From positions 1 to 64,000 of the forward strand of contig CP065009.1 in NCBI GenBank assembly GCA_016699755.1: a DNA stretch of 64,000 nt, given 5' to 3'. The notes beneath the pieces are model-generated. The model saw only the letters and a program-made list of their open reading frames with translations. It was not told the DNA's origin and searched no databases. The translations under genes and the position numbers were made by a program. Positions 22,768 through 31,723 of the stretch are shown here, piece after piece. The stretch's first letter is position 1; the number at the start of each line of letters is the position of its first letter. Origin of the DNA: Candidatus Peregrinibacteria bacterium. Lineage in GTDB: Bacteria > Patescibacteriota > Gracilibacteria > CAIRYL01 > GCA-016699755.

Positions 22768-24351
22768 TTGTCATTTAAAACTACCTCCCTCCGGTCACGT
22801 CAGCGAAAAAAAGCAGTAAAAAAAACATTTCTCCAAGCCTTTTCTCTTGTGATGCTTGGAATTCGAAAAATACTCATTTTCCCACTTTCGCTTTTTGATG
22901 TTCTTCGAAAGATTCGTTTTTCTTGGGTGTGGCGAACGCTTTCTGTCGTGTTTATTGTCGTCGCTCTTTTTGCCGCACTACTGGGAACCGATATTGGTCG
23001 TCAAGCGGGGAAAAATGCTATTTCGGGTGCTGTGTTCTCTTTGGGTGCTGATCTTCCAAAGGATGAGCATGGGTTGACCAACATTCTGCTTTTGGGAGTT
23101 GGCGGTGGAGAGTTTCATGCAGATAAGGGGCATAAACTTACCGACTCTATGATGGTGGTAAGTCTTGATATTGCTGGGCGAAGTGCTGTTCTTCTCTCTG
23201 TTCCTCGAGATCTCTATGTTGAAACGCCGTATGTTCGTGGGCGTATTAATGAAATTCTGCGTGATGAATCCCTTGTCCATTTTCGGGAAATAAAGAAACA
23301 GCCAGAGCATGCTGAAGCACTTCAACATCTTTCGGGAGAAGCAAAACAGGAATATATTTGGAAGTTGGAGGGGGAGGCAGATGCGATTGCAACGGAATCG
23401 CTTCGTAAAGAAATTGAAGAAATACTCAATATTGATATTCAACGAACAGCGCGAATCGACTTTAAGGGGTTTATTGATATTGTTGATGCTATTGGCGGCA
23501 TTGATATTTTTGTGGAAAAACCAATTAGCGATCCCACCTATCCCGATTTTGGATGGGGATATAATCCGTTTACGATTTCTGTTGGAGCTCAAACACTTGA
23601 TGGAGAAACCGCATTGAAATATGCACGGAGTCGCCATGGGAGCTCCGATTTTGATCGTGCTCTTCGTCAGCAAAATGTTATTAATGCCGTAAAAGAAAAA
23701 ATGATCTCACTTGATGTTCTCACTTCTCCTGCTCGTTTGCAGGGGATTTTTTCGGTAATTCAGGAAAATTTTGTGTCGGATATTTCTTGGGATGAAATCA
23801 TAACTCTTGCAAAATTTGGAAGCCAACTCCCGAGGGAGCGTATGGTGTCTCATGTCTTAAACGATGATCCATCGCAACCTGGTGGTTTTTTGGTAACACC
23901 TGATCGTTCGCTGTATGGAGGGGCCTTTGTTCTTGTGCCGTTTCTCAATATGACCCCCGATAAATATGCTCAAATTCGTGCTTTTGCTCGCACCATTTTC
24001 TTCAATCGTTCTGCGGCAGGCATTGACCCCATTTCTCTTGTGCTTTTTAACGGAACCAAAAAAAGTGGAGTGGCAAGCACACTCCGAACGGGTCTTGAGC
24101 GCTATGGATGGCGTGTTTCCGACGTGGACAACGCTGCAGAGTCAATAACAAAGACACAAATACGCTATTCAGATGATCCAAAATCTACTGCCTTAGCAAA
24201 GCTTCTTTTGGGATATTTTTCCGCAGAACTCGTTCCTGTTCCGAGACAAGCAACGGAAGAAGGAGTATTACCAGATCCTTTTATACACGTATTTATTGGA
24301 GATGATTTTTCCGGTGTATATCGCATTCCTGATTTTTCTGAATCCTTATGA
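22768..24351 (+). CDS. LytR-CpsA-Psr (LCP) family cell-wall glycopolymer transferase
   Basis: LCP enzymes attach glycopolymers to peptidoglycan outside the membrane. The protein (527 residues from a TTG, about 499 from the ATG at 22852) has a cytoplasmic basic N-terminus and one membrane segment (TLSVVFIVVALFAALLG). The catalytic LCP domain has TNILLLGVGGG near 104, TDSMMVVSLD near 125, LLSVPRDLYVETPYVRGRINE near 140 (Arg and Asp of the pyrophosphate site), GGIDIFVEKPI and LDGETALKYARSRHGSSDFDRALRQQ near 275-302. A LytR_C domain (PISLVLFNGTKKSGVASTLR, about 415-520) closes the protein. It is coupled to yggT by an ATGA overlap and diverges from zur. Confidence 0.92.
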   Translation: MSFKTTSLRSRQRKKAVKKTFLQAFSLVMLGIRKILIFPLSLFDVLRKIRFSWVWRTLSVVFIVVALFAALLGTDIGRQAGKNAISGAVFSLGADLPKDEHGLTNILLLGVGGGEFHADKGHKLTDSMMVVSLDIAGRSAVLLSVPRDLYVETPYVRGRINEILRDESLVHFREIKKQPEHAEALQHLSGEAKQEYIWKLEGEADAIATESLRKEIEEILNIDIQRTARIDFKGFIDIVDAIGGIDIFVEKPISDPTYPDFGWGYNPFTISVGAQTLDGETALKYARSRHGSSDFDRALRQQNVINAVKEKMISLDVLTSPARLQGIFSVIQENFVSDISWDEIITLAKFGSQLPRERMVSHVLNDDPSQPGGFLVTPDRSLYGGAFVLVPFLNMTPDKYAQIRAFARTIFFNRSAAGIDPISLVLFNGTKKSGVASTLRTGLERYGWRVSDVDNAAESITKTQIRYSDDPKSTALAKLLLGYFSAELVPVPRQATEEGVLPDPFIHVFIGDDFSGVYRIPDFSESL

Positions 24352-24620
24352 TTTTTTTCGTTGATGTTCTTATAAATTTTTTGAAAGCCTTGAAGATACT
24401 TATTTTTTTTTGGGTGGTGCTTTCTTGGTTTCCAGTGCCAAAAGATCACCCTATAATTCGTATTTTGTACAGCATTATTCAACCGCTTATTCGTATTGTT
24501 CGTTTTTTGCCACACAGAATTGGAGTACTAGACCTTTCTCCGTTCATTATTTTTTTGGCACTAAATATTCTCACATCCTTTTTGGTGTCATTTCGTGATT
24601 CTCTTTTCTCTGGATATTAA
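24348..24620 (+). CDS. YggT family membrane protein
   Basis: The 90-residue protein has the YggT form: two hydrophobic halves (VDVLINFLKALKILIFFWVV and LSPFIIFLALNILTSFLVSF) around the conserved loop LSWFPVPKDHPIIRILYSII, then QPLIRIVRFLP. Family members are linked to cell division and envelope integrity or to ion homeostasis. The start codon overlaps the LCP stop codon (ATGA), and the end overlaps the convergent pilC by 4 bases. Confidence 0.88.
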   Translation: MIFFVDVLINFLKALKILIFFWVVLSWFPVPKDHPIIRILYSIIQPLIRIVRFLPHRIGVLDLSPFIIFLALNILTSFLVSFRDSLFSGY

Positions 24621-25810
24621 GCGGTCGCCGCTTCGGACATGTTCATAATAGGACTCATAATAGCCGCTACGAGAAAACCAACAACACCTCCAATGACAAG
24701 AATGATAATCGGTTCCATAAGAGAACTCAGATTCTTCACAATATTATCGACTTCTTCTTCGTAAAATTCTGCGAGCTTAATACTCACGTTATCAAGCTGA
24801 GCCGTTTGTTCTCCTACACTAATCATCGAAACGAGCATAATGGGCCACATGCGCTCTTGTCCTTTAATGTTTTCTGCAATGGAAATTCCCTGAGAAACGT
24901 CTTCAGAAATGAGGGCGATACGTCTTCGATATACTTCACTTCCCACGACTTCCGACGTAATATCGAGTGTTTTTGTAATAGAAATTCCCGATTTTAGGAG
25001 TGTGGAAATACTTCTGCAAAAGCGAGCAAGCGCCACTTTTCGTGCGAGGTTTCCAAAAATAGGAACAGCAAAAACAAACTGATCCCAGTAGTATTTTCCA
25101 CTTTTTGTTTTTTTCCACTGCCCAAGGAGTATAAAAAAGATGAACGCTCCCACGATACAGAGCGCCCAGTTTGGGAGAAACAGCGTGTTTCCTGTAAGGA
25201 AATCACTGAGTTTTATGAGCATTTGGGTTGATTTGGGGAGTTCTTTTCCTCCCGAAAGGAACATGTCTTGCAGCTTTGGAATTACAAGAACAGTCACGGC
25301 TCCTACAACAACAAAGAGTACAACCACAATAGCGATAGGATACATCATGGCGCCCTTAATCTTCCCCTTGATCTTTGCAGAGGCTTCCATTTGATCTGCT
25401 ACCTGAAGAAGCACTTTGTTCAAATTTCCAGACGCTTCTCCAGATTTCAACATACCAATTTGTGAATCCTCGAAGACGTCGGGATATTTTTTCATCCCCT
25501 CAGAGAGATTTCGTCCCATCTCTACTGTATGGCGAAGATGAGAACAGACTCGCTTTACCTTCATGTTTTTTGTCTGATCCTCTAGAATTTGAAGTGTTTT
25601 GACGAGTGAAAGTCCTGCGTTGATCATGGTCGCCATGAGACGAAACATCGTCACGCGCTCTTTGACTTTCAGTCCCGAGTGATCAACAAGCCAAAGGTTG
25701 ATCTTATCCACAAAACTCCCTGACGTTTCTTCGGGAATCTCTCCGGTAACTCCGGGGCTCATAATTTGTGTTTGCGCCTTTCCAATATGTATCATCTGCT
25801 GATTGTCCAT
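24617..25810 (-). CDS. pilC: Type IV pilus inner-membrane platform protein PilC (GspF family)
   Basis: PilC is the membrane platform on which the assembly ATPase turns. The 397 residues hold two GspF domains, near 70-190 (FRLMATMINAGLSLVKTLQI and EGMKKYPDVFEDSQIGMLKSGEASGNLNKVL) and near 270-390 (FCRSISTLLKSGISITKTLD and MLVSMISVGEQTAQLDNVS). Membrane segments are near 168, 220 and the C-terminus (PIIILVIGGVVGFLVAAIM). It is the last gene of the four-gene pilus operon and follows pilB after 20 bases. Confidence 0.93.
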   Translation of the reverse strand: MDNQQMIHIGKAQTQIMSPGVTGEIPEETSGSFVDKINLWLVDHSGLKVKERVTMFRLMATMINAGLSLVKTLQILEDQTKNMKVKRVCSHLRHTVEMGRNLSEGMKKYPDVFEDSQIGMLKSGEASGNLNKVLLQVADQMEASAKIKGKIKGAMMYPIAIVVVLFVVVGAVTVLVIPKLQDMFLSGGKELPKSTQMLIKLSDFLTGNTLFLPNWALCIVGAFIFFILLGQWKKTKSGKYYWDQFVFAVPIFGNLARKVALARFCRSISTLLKSGISITKTLDITSEVVGSEVYRRRIALISEDVSQGISIAENIKGQERMWPIMLVSMISVGEQTAQLDNVSIKLAEFYEEEVDNIVKNLSSLMEPIIILVIGGVVGFLVAAIMSPIMNMSEAATA

Positions 25811-25830
25811 GTGTTATCAAAAAGAAGAAT

Positions 25831-27072
25831 TTAGCTATCGGGAGTGGCGACTTTATAGATTTCTTCAAGAGAAGTTTCTTTAATAATTGCCTTAAAGAGT
25901 CCATCGTGAAGAAGGGTGATCATTCCTACTCCAACAGCGGCATCTTCAATATCGGGTTCACGAGCGCCATCAAGTACCATTTTTTCAATCATTCGATCTA
26001 TTTTGAGGAGTTCATATATTCCCATTCGCCCCTTGTATCCCATTTCATTGCATTTTTCGCATCCTTTTGGACGAGAGAGAGTAAAATTTTTATTCAATGA
26101 TTCATAGTCAAAATCTGAATCATGACTTTTTTCCAAAACGCCACGGATTTCATCTCGCACTTTTTCTCCCGGATCATATTCTTCCTTGCAGTGTTGGCAG
26201 AGTCTTCGGACAAGCCGTTGTGCCTCAATGAAGCGCAGAGTAGCGGTAATTTTAAACGCCTGCACTTTCATGTCGAGGATACGAGTAATCGTTGATACCG
26301 AGGAGTTGGTATGGATAGTTGAGAGCACCATGTGTCCAGTGAGTGCAGCTTTAATAGCGATCTCAATTGTTTCTTGGTCTCGAATTTCTCCCACCATTAT
26401 AATGTCGGGGTCTTGACGAAGGGCGGTTCGAAGTCCCATGTTAAAGTCGTACCCAATATCTGGATGCACCTGACTTTGTGCAAGTCCTCCCATTTCATAC
26501 TCCACTGGATCTTCAATAGTCATGATATTTACTTCCGAATTATTCAACTGATACAGCGTTGAGTAGAGTGTGGTTGTTTTTCCGCTTCCTGTGGGTCCGG
26601 TTACCAGAGTGATTCCGTTTGGATTTTTAATAATTTCGTGCATTCCTGCCAAATTATTCCCTCGTATTCCCAGTTCTTCAAACATAGGAATGGTTCGGTT
26701 TTTGTCTTGAAGACGCATACAGACTTTCTCTCCGTGAATGGTAGGGAGTGTGGAAACACGAAGCTCAATTTCTCGCCTGTCTTCTGTGAACATCTGAAGA
26801 CGACCATCTTGCGGTATGCGTTGTTCATCGATCTTGAGATTTGACTGAATTTTGATACGAGAAACAACGGCTCCGTGAATATTCGCGGGGTACTCCACAA
26901 TTTCTCGAAGCACACCATCAATACGAAATCGAATACGAACCGTTACATCTCCTGGTTCGATATGAATATCTGAAGCACCCATATCAAGTGCGTACGAGAG
27001 AATACTCAAGACGATTTGCGGAGAATCTCCGGAAATAATCGCATCCTGTGCTTTTTGATAGTTTTGATTCAT
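25831..27072 (-). CDS. pilB: Type IV pilus assembly ATPase PilB (short form)
   Basis: This GspE/PilB-type ATPase drives pilin polymerisation. At 413 residues it lacks the N-terminal MshEN/N1 domains of usual PilB (about 560) and starts directly with the N2 domain (DMGASDIHIEPGDVTVRIRFR). Then follow Walker A GPTGSGKTTTLYS near 158, the Asp box IMTIEDPVEY near 185, Walker B DIIMVGEIRDQETIEIAI near 222 and the His box GHMVLSTIHTN near 245. The CQHC...CEKC zinc-binding tetracysteine (near 292 and 340) is characteristic of PilB and GspE and argues against PilT. The N-terminal truncation may be normal in this lineage. Confidence 0.92.
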   Translation of the reverse strand: MNQNYQKAQDAIISGDSPQIVLSILSYALDMGASDIHIEPGDVTVRIRFRIDGVLREIVEYPANIHGAVVSRIKIQSNLKIDEQRIPQDGRLQMFTEDRREIELRVSTLPTIHGEKVCMRLQDKNRTIPMFEELGIRGNNLAGMHEIIKNPNGITLVTGPTGSGKTTTLYSTLYQLNNSEVNIMTIEDPVEYEMGGLAQSQVHPDIGYDFNMGLRTALRQDPDIIMVGEIRDQETIEIAIKAALTGHMVLSTIHTNSSVSTITRILDMKVQAFKITATLRFIEAQRLVRRLCQHCKEEYDPGEKVRDEIRGVLEKSHDSDFDYESLNKNFTLSRPKGCEKCNEMGYKGRMGIYELLKIDRMIEKMVLDGAREPDIEDAAVGVGMITLLHDGLFKAIIKETSLEEIYKVATPDS

Positions 27073-27074
27073 AT

Positions 27075-27767
27075 TTATTTTTTCTTATTAGTAGGTGTTG
27101 AAGGGGGGTTGGTAAAAAAAGCGCTGAGCTGAAGATTTACGTTGTAGACAAATTCATCAGGAGGAGCTTCGAGATTATATTCAGGGAAAGAAAGGTTGAT
27201 TCGATCTACTTGCATGGCTCGTACTGGTTCTCCAAATTCAAATTCCTTTTCTTCTAGCGATCCCGATTGTCGATCGATGAGTTCCATGAATTTTGCGAAA
27301 TTACCCGTATTTGCTTGAAATGTAAGTCGAATGGGGAGAGAAAAATATTTTCCTTCATTTTTTGCTGGACCATAGCTCACGGCGTTCATTACAAAATCAC
27401 CTTTTTTTGTAAGTTGAAGAGCAAATTTTTCGAGAAATCGAGTAAGTTCTTCAATCTGTTCTCCTTCTGGAAGTGCCCGTCGAATGCGTTGACTGTACTT
27501 TTGATCATACAAGTCATACTCCTGTTTGAGTTTTTCCAAATTTTGCTGTTTTGTAATAATATCATTTTGATAGGCGATAACGTTCTTGTTTGATTTCAGA
27601 ATTTGTTGTTGGGTAACTTCAAGCTCGGTTGTAATAGAAAAGAACCAGAAATATGAAATTCCGAGGATAATGGCGGTAAATCCATAGTACAACCATTGGC
27701 TGTTGGTAATGCCAAGGAGCATTTGTATATTTGCCTGTTTTTGAATTTTTTCTGGAAGCTTAAACAT
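27075..27767 (-). CDS. PilO-like type IV pilus alignment protein
   Basis: The 230-residue protein has a short cytoplasmic N-terminus, one membrane segment (LYYGFTAIILGISYFWFFSI near 27-46), a coiled coil (about 50-105: QQQILKSNKNVIAYQNDIIT and onward) and a ferredoxin-like alpha/beta domain (about 115-215, LTFQANTGNFAKFMELIDRQ). This is the architecture of PilO, which with PilN links the platform to the outer parts of the machine. It lies between the PilN-like gene and pilB with gaps of 12 and 2 bases. Confidence 0.8.
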   Translation of the reverse strand: MFKLPEKIQKQANIQMLLGITNSQWLYYGFTAIILGISYFWFFSITTELEVTQQQILKSNKNVIAYQNDIITKQQNLEKLKQEYDLYDQKYSQRIRRALPEGEQIEELTRFLEKFALQLTKKGDFVMNAVSYGPAKNEGKYFSLPIRLTFQANTGNFAKFMELIDRQSGSLEEKEFEFGEPVRAMQVDRINLSFPEYNLEAPPDEFVYNVNLQLSAFFTNPPSTPTNKKK

Positions 27768-27779
27768 GAGAATGGGAAT

Positions 27780-30700
27780 TTAATGAGTACTCGTATCTGT
27801 CTCTGCTGGAGGAGGAGCGTAAGTGAGATTGAAGCTAAACTGACTTACTGCACCTCCATATTCATCATCTGCTTTTGAGAAATTTCGAATAACTGCTCCA
27901 TCAAAATACTCATCATTATTAATAGCCTCCATAAGTCTTGTGAGTTGTGTCCAGCTCATTCCTTTTGCATCGCGAACACTTCCTGTAATAGTGATATTCG
28001 TTCTTCCATTACTTGTTGTCCCCGAATAACTGTTAAAAACAATGTACTTCAACTTTTGGTTAAGTTTTTCATTAATCTTGAGGGTTTCGAATGTAATGTC
28101 TTTAATGCGGAGCATAACGGCGATAAAATCGACTCTGTTTTGTGTAATATCAACGAGATATTGGTTATTTCGTATCTTGTTAATGTCTGTTTCTTGTTTT
28201 GTAATTGCTTGCTTCAGGGTTTCTAATTCCGTCTTTTTTACCTCTTCTTGCTTTCTGGCATTTACGAGAGCACTTCCATAATTTTCTGATTGGATTGTTT
28301 CAGAGAGTCCACTGTTTGGATTGAGTCGTGCTTCGTGGTACACCCATACACAGAGGGGGGCAATAATAGAAAAGACGCATACAAATCGAGAAAGAGCAAG
28401 CATATCTTCTCTTCTCTTTGCCCGATTCGCCTCCTTCTTCTTCTCGTTTTTCTGTCGGAGTTCTTCTGCAAATTCATTTCCCAAAACCTGTACCTCCTCT
28501 TCTTTTTGTTGAGAAATATTCCCGAGCATTTTTGCAAGAGTATTTTCTTCTCCATGCATATTGTCATTCTCTGGAATGCTTTCTGGTGTTGGAGCGGGAG
28601 GATTTGGAAGAGGAGTTTCAGGGGAAAGTCCGGGGAGTGCCTCAAGGAATGGGTTTTCTTCTTTTTGTATTTCCGTGTGTGTGGGAATTTCTTTTTCTTC
28701 CGAAAAGGAAAGTACATTTTCTGATGCTTTTTCTGGTAAAGAAGGAGCGGGAAGTGAATCAGTTTGCACTAAAGGAATCGCTTCTTCTGAAGGGGAAGGG
28801 GCTTCCGAAAGTTTTTCTCCAAGAGAAAGTTCCGAAAAAGCGTTGGTTTCTGGCGGAGTGTCTTTTTCTTCGAAAAAAGATGGGTGAGAAAAAAGTTCTT
28901 CAAAGGTAGGTGGAATTTCTTGTGATGAGGGACGCACCTCTTCTTTCTTTCGTGAAAAAAGTTTTTCGAAAACCCCATTTTTTTCTTTTTGAAGAGAAGT
29001 TTCCTCTCGCATTTCTTCCGATAAGGATGTCTCTTTTTTTGAAAGAGAAGGGAGCTCAGCCACATCTTGTTCTCCACTTTGGTCTGGAATAGGCATAAAG
29101 GAGATCTCATTCTCTGGAGAGGATTCCCAATCTTGTTCTTTGGGAGACTCAGAAAGTTCTTGAGGAATTCTTGTTTGAAGATTATCTGCGATAACTTCTT
29201 CTTGAGAAATATTCGTCAGCTCTTCGTGTATTGGCAAGGGAGAAAGGGGAGTGCGAGATGACAACTCTCCATTTTTTGAAAAGAAAAGAGTATCAAAAGC
29301 AGAGGTTTCATTAATGGGAGTTTGGGGATCGGTTTTGTTTTGTTTTTGGAACCGATTTTTCCATTTCTCAAAGAAAGAAGCACTGTGTTCTTCTATAAAC
29401 GGTTCTGAACTTTTTTCTTCCGAAATGTACTGAGTATCTTCTTCTTGCACTGTTTTTTCAGAAGCAAGTTCCGATGAGATACCTTCTTGAGAAAGAAGGA
29501 ATTCTTTTGAAGGAGTGTTTTCCAAATGCTCGTCAGATATTTCTGAGATATTTTCACTCTGCAGTGTGTTTTCTGGTTTCCATGAAAATATTGTTTCAAA
29601 ATCCTCTCTCTGCGATTGAGGTGTATCATTCATTATCATGACACTGCTCTTTTCTGGAAGAGTAACAAGGCTTTCGGAATGTGTTGGGATGCAGGCGGGG
29701 AGGAGGACTCCTTTTTTTATAAGAACAAGCGCACGAATGGCTGGAATATTGGCATGCGCTCCTGTTTTCTTTTTTCCAAAGAACGAAAATATCTTTTTTA
29801 GCAGAGAAGAATTTACTTCTTTTTCATCTTTAATACACGATGGTACATATTTTGTTTTCTGGAGAACTTCTTCTGTAAGAGTTTCTGAAACCTCTTCCTG
29901 AACTCTTTCTAGCGGATGCTTTCTCACCGCAAGAATAAGTGACTCAGAATGAATTTCCTTCTCCCTCTTCTCTCTCTTTGGAAGTCGTATCTTACTCAAT
30001 TTCTCTTGAATTTGCGCTAAGAGTGTTGGTCTCTTCCGAACAACAATAATACACGATGGTACATATTTTGTTTTCTGGAGAACTTCTTCTGTAAGAGTTT
30101 CTGAAACCTCTTCCTGAACTCTTTCTGGCGGATGCTTTCTCACCGCAAGAATAAGTGACTCAGAATGAATTTCCTTCTCCCTCTTCTCTCTCTTTGGAAG
30201 TCGTATCTTACTCAATTTCTCTTGAATTTGCGCTAAGAGTGTTGGTCTCTTCCGAACAACAATAATACACGATGGTACATATTTTGTTTTCTGGAGAACT
30301 TCTTCTGTAAGAGTTTCTAAAACCTCTTCCTGAACTCTTTCTGGCGGATGCTTTCTCACCGCAAGAATAAGTGACTCAGAATGAATTTCCTTCTCCCTCT
30401 TCTCTCTCTTTGGAAGTCGTATCTTACTCAATTTCTCTTGAATTTGCGCTAAGAGTGTTGGTCTCTTCCGAACAACAATAATACACGATGGTACATATTT
30501 TGTTTTCTGGAGAACTTCTTTCTTTTTTCGAGTCGCAATGTGACGCTCCTTTTCTATTTCCCAAGAAATATTCTTTTTCTTGTATACGGGTCCTTCTGAA
30601 AAAGAGGTATTTGCCACCTTTTTCTTTTGTGGCATTTTTTTTGTTGTTTTCGGGAGCGGAATACTTTCTCCATGGGTTATACTCAAAATTGTCTCCTTCG

Positions 30701-31631
30701 CTTTTTCAAGGGGCTCAATGCTTTCTCCGCCTTGTGTTACTTTGTGTGTCGGAAGTTTACAAACCTCCTCTTCTGAGTAAATGGGGGTCGTCAACATGGT
30801 GTGTGTTGACGCATCGGGATGAGATTTAAGGAGAATAGCTTCTTGTGAGGCAATAGATGTCGTCGGCTTTTTTTCTTCTGGAGAAAATGAATAAATTTCG
30901 TAGAAATCTGTTTCTATAGGTGTTTTTGGTCGAAAATGACACTGAGTAGGCTCCATTCCCAGAAAAACATTTGCCTTTTCCTCTTTTTTTATTTGGGTTG
31001 GTATGGTTTTTGCGCGAAGTGATTTATACGGGGAAATTCGCAGAAGATCAGAAATACATTGTTCTGGAGCACTCTTCGTTCCCCTTGGCTTCCAATATTG
31101 CTTCTTTTCTGGGCGATAGAGTCGAAGATGTTGAGCGCTGGTATCAATTTCGAGCATTGTGTTTTCCTTTGGATCTCTAGTAACCTGTATTCTTCTGCTG
31201 AGGCGAGTTGCTTGGGGAAGGTTTTGCTCTTTCTTTTTTCCTAAGGAGCGCATTATACCGAGTGTTGTTGAAGTTGTTTGCTTGAGAAAGGAGGATGATT
31301 TTCTTTTTGGAGGAACCTTTTCTTCGTGACAAATGACAAAAGGAGAAAGTATTTTTTGAGGTTGTACTCCTTCTTTTTTTGATATTTCTTTCTTTTTTGG
31401 TGGCAATTTCTTTTTTGGTACTTCTTTTTTTTCTTTGGTGAAAACGAGGGTATTCTCAAGAGAGGTTTCTTTTTTCTTAGCTCTAAAAATCATCTCAATT
31501 GACTTTTTTTCCGCAGTTTTCTTTTTTTTGAGTGAAGATTTCAGGCTTGGGTGACTACCCTCAAGGTATATTTGGGGTGACAAGAGTATATTTGCCTCAG
31601 ACTTTGTAATGGGTTTTTTGTTTTTTGGCAT
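27780..31631 (-). CDS. Giant PilN-like protein with long disordered repeat-bearing N-terminus
   Basis: The C-terminal 220 residues look like PilN: a membrane segment (RFVCVFSIIAPLCVWVYHEA near 1085), a coiled coil (RKQEEVKKTELETLKQAITK) and a ferredoxin-like domain ending LTYAPPPAETDTSTH. The first 1060 residues are cytoplasmic, low in complexity, rich in Lys, Glu, Ser and Pro, and dominated by short basic or acidic runs. Residues about 372-600 are three near-identical 72-residue repeats (EVLQKTKYVPSCIIVVRKRP at each start) plus a partial fourth. PilN proteins are normally about 200 residues, so this is a five- to sixfold extension. In a standard operon PilM would come first; part of the PilM-binding role may lie in this extension. 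The gene starts the pilus operon. Confidence 0.75.
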   Translation of the reverse strand: MPKNKKPITKSEANILLSPQIYLEGSHPSLKSSLKKKKTAEKKSIEMIFRAKKKETSLENTLVFTKEKKEVPKKKLPPKKKEISKKEGVQPQKILSPFVICHEEKVPPKRKSSSFLKQTTSTTLGIMRSLGKKKEQNLPQATRLSRRIQVTRDPKENTMLEIDTSAQHLRLYRPEKKQYWKPRGTKSAPEQCISDLLRISPYKSLRAKTIPTQIKKEEKANVFLGMEPTQCHFRPKTPIETDFYEIYSFSPEEKKPTTSIASQEAILLKSHPDASTHTMLTTPIYSEEEVCKLPTHKVTQGGESIEPLEKAKETILSITHGESIPLPKTTKKMPQKKKVANTSFSEGPVYKKKNISWEIEKERHIATRKKKEVLQKTKYVPSCIIVVRKRPTLLAQIQEKLSKIRLPKREKREKEIHSESLILAVRKHPPERVQEEVLETLTEEVLQKTKYVPSCIIVVRKRPTLLAQIQEKLSKIRLPKREKREKEIHSESLILAVRKHPPERVQEEVSETLTEEVLQKTKYVPSCIIVVRKRPTLLAQIQEKLSKIRLPKREKREKEIHSESLILAVRKHPLERVQEEVSETLTEEVLQKTKYVPSCIKDEKEVNSSLLKKIFSFFGKKKTGAHANIPAIRALVLIKKGVLLPACIPTHSESLVTLPEKSSVMIMNDTPQSQREDFETIFSWKPENTLQSENISEISDEHLENTPSKEFLLSQEGISSELASEKTVQEEDTQYISEEKSSEPFIEEHSASFFEKWKNRFQKQNKTDPQTPINETSAFDTLFFSKNGELSSRTPLSPLPIHEELTNISQEEVIADNLQTRIPQELSESPKEQDWESSPENEISFMPIPDQSGEQDVAELPSLSKKETSLSEEMREETSLQKEKNGVFEKLFSRKKEEVRPSSQEIPPTFEELFSHPSFFEEKDTPPETNAFSELSLGEKLSEAPSPSEEAIPLVQTDSLPAPSLPEKASENVLSFSEEKEIPTHTEIQKEENPFLEALPGLSPETPLPNPPAPTPESIPENDNMHGEENTLAKMLGNISQQKEEEVQVLGNEFAEELRQKNEKKKEANRAKRREDMLALSRFVCVFSIIAPLCVWVYHEARLNPNSGLSETIQSENYGSALVNARKQEEVKKTELETLKQAITKQETDINKIRNNQYLVDITQNRVDFIAVMLRIKDITFETLKINEKLNQKLKYIVFNSYSGTTSNGRTNITITGSVRDAKGMSWTQLTRLMEAINNDEYFDGAVIRNFSKADDEYGGAVSQFSFNLTYAPPPAETDTSTH
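29832..30516 (-). repeat. 216-bp tandem coding repeats, three copies plus a partial fourth
   Basis: Copies start at 29832, 30048, 30264 and 30480, exactly 216 bases (72 codons) apart. They differ by only one or two bases (for example Pro/Leu in RKHPPERV against RKHPLERV, and Ser/Leu in EEVSETL against EEVLETL). The near-identity indicates recent expansion or ongoing homogenisation. Confidence 0.95.
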
Positions 31632-31723
31632 ATTTTTTTCAAGTTATTTTACTGAAAAAAGAGAAAAAAATCAATTCTATTCTCCTTCTCCTCTCTTTGC
31701 TTTTTTTAAAAAAAACATGCAAG

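Noticed and set aside
22589..22774. N-terminal extension of Zur
   Set aside because: The extension would cover a good promoter and the palindromic operator, and Fur-family proteins start near MVNIHHAV.
29832..30516. 216-bp direct repeats considered as a CRISPR or satellite
   Set aside because: The period is a multiple of three, the copies are contiguous without spacers and they are read in frame inside one long protein gene.
31625..31723. TTG start of the FecR-domain protein
   Set aside because: It overlaps the start of the divergent pilus gene, and the translated part (MAYFFQVILLKKEKK) is unlike a signal; the GTG at 31724 fits the membrane anchor better. Not certain.
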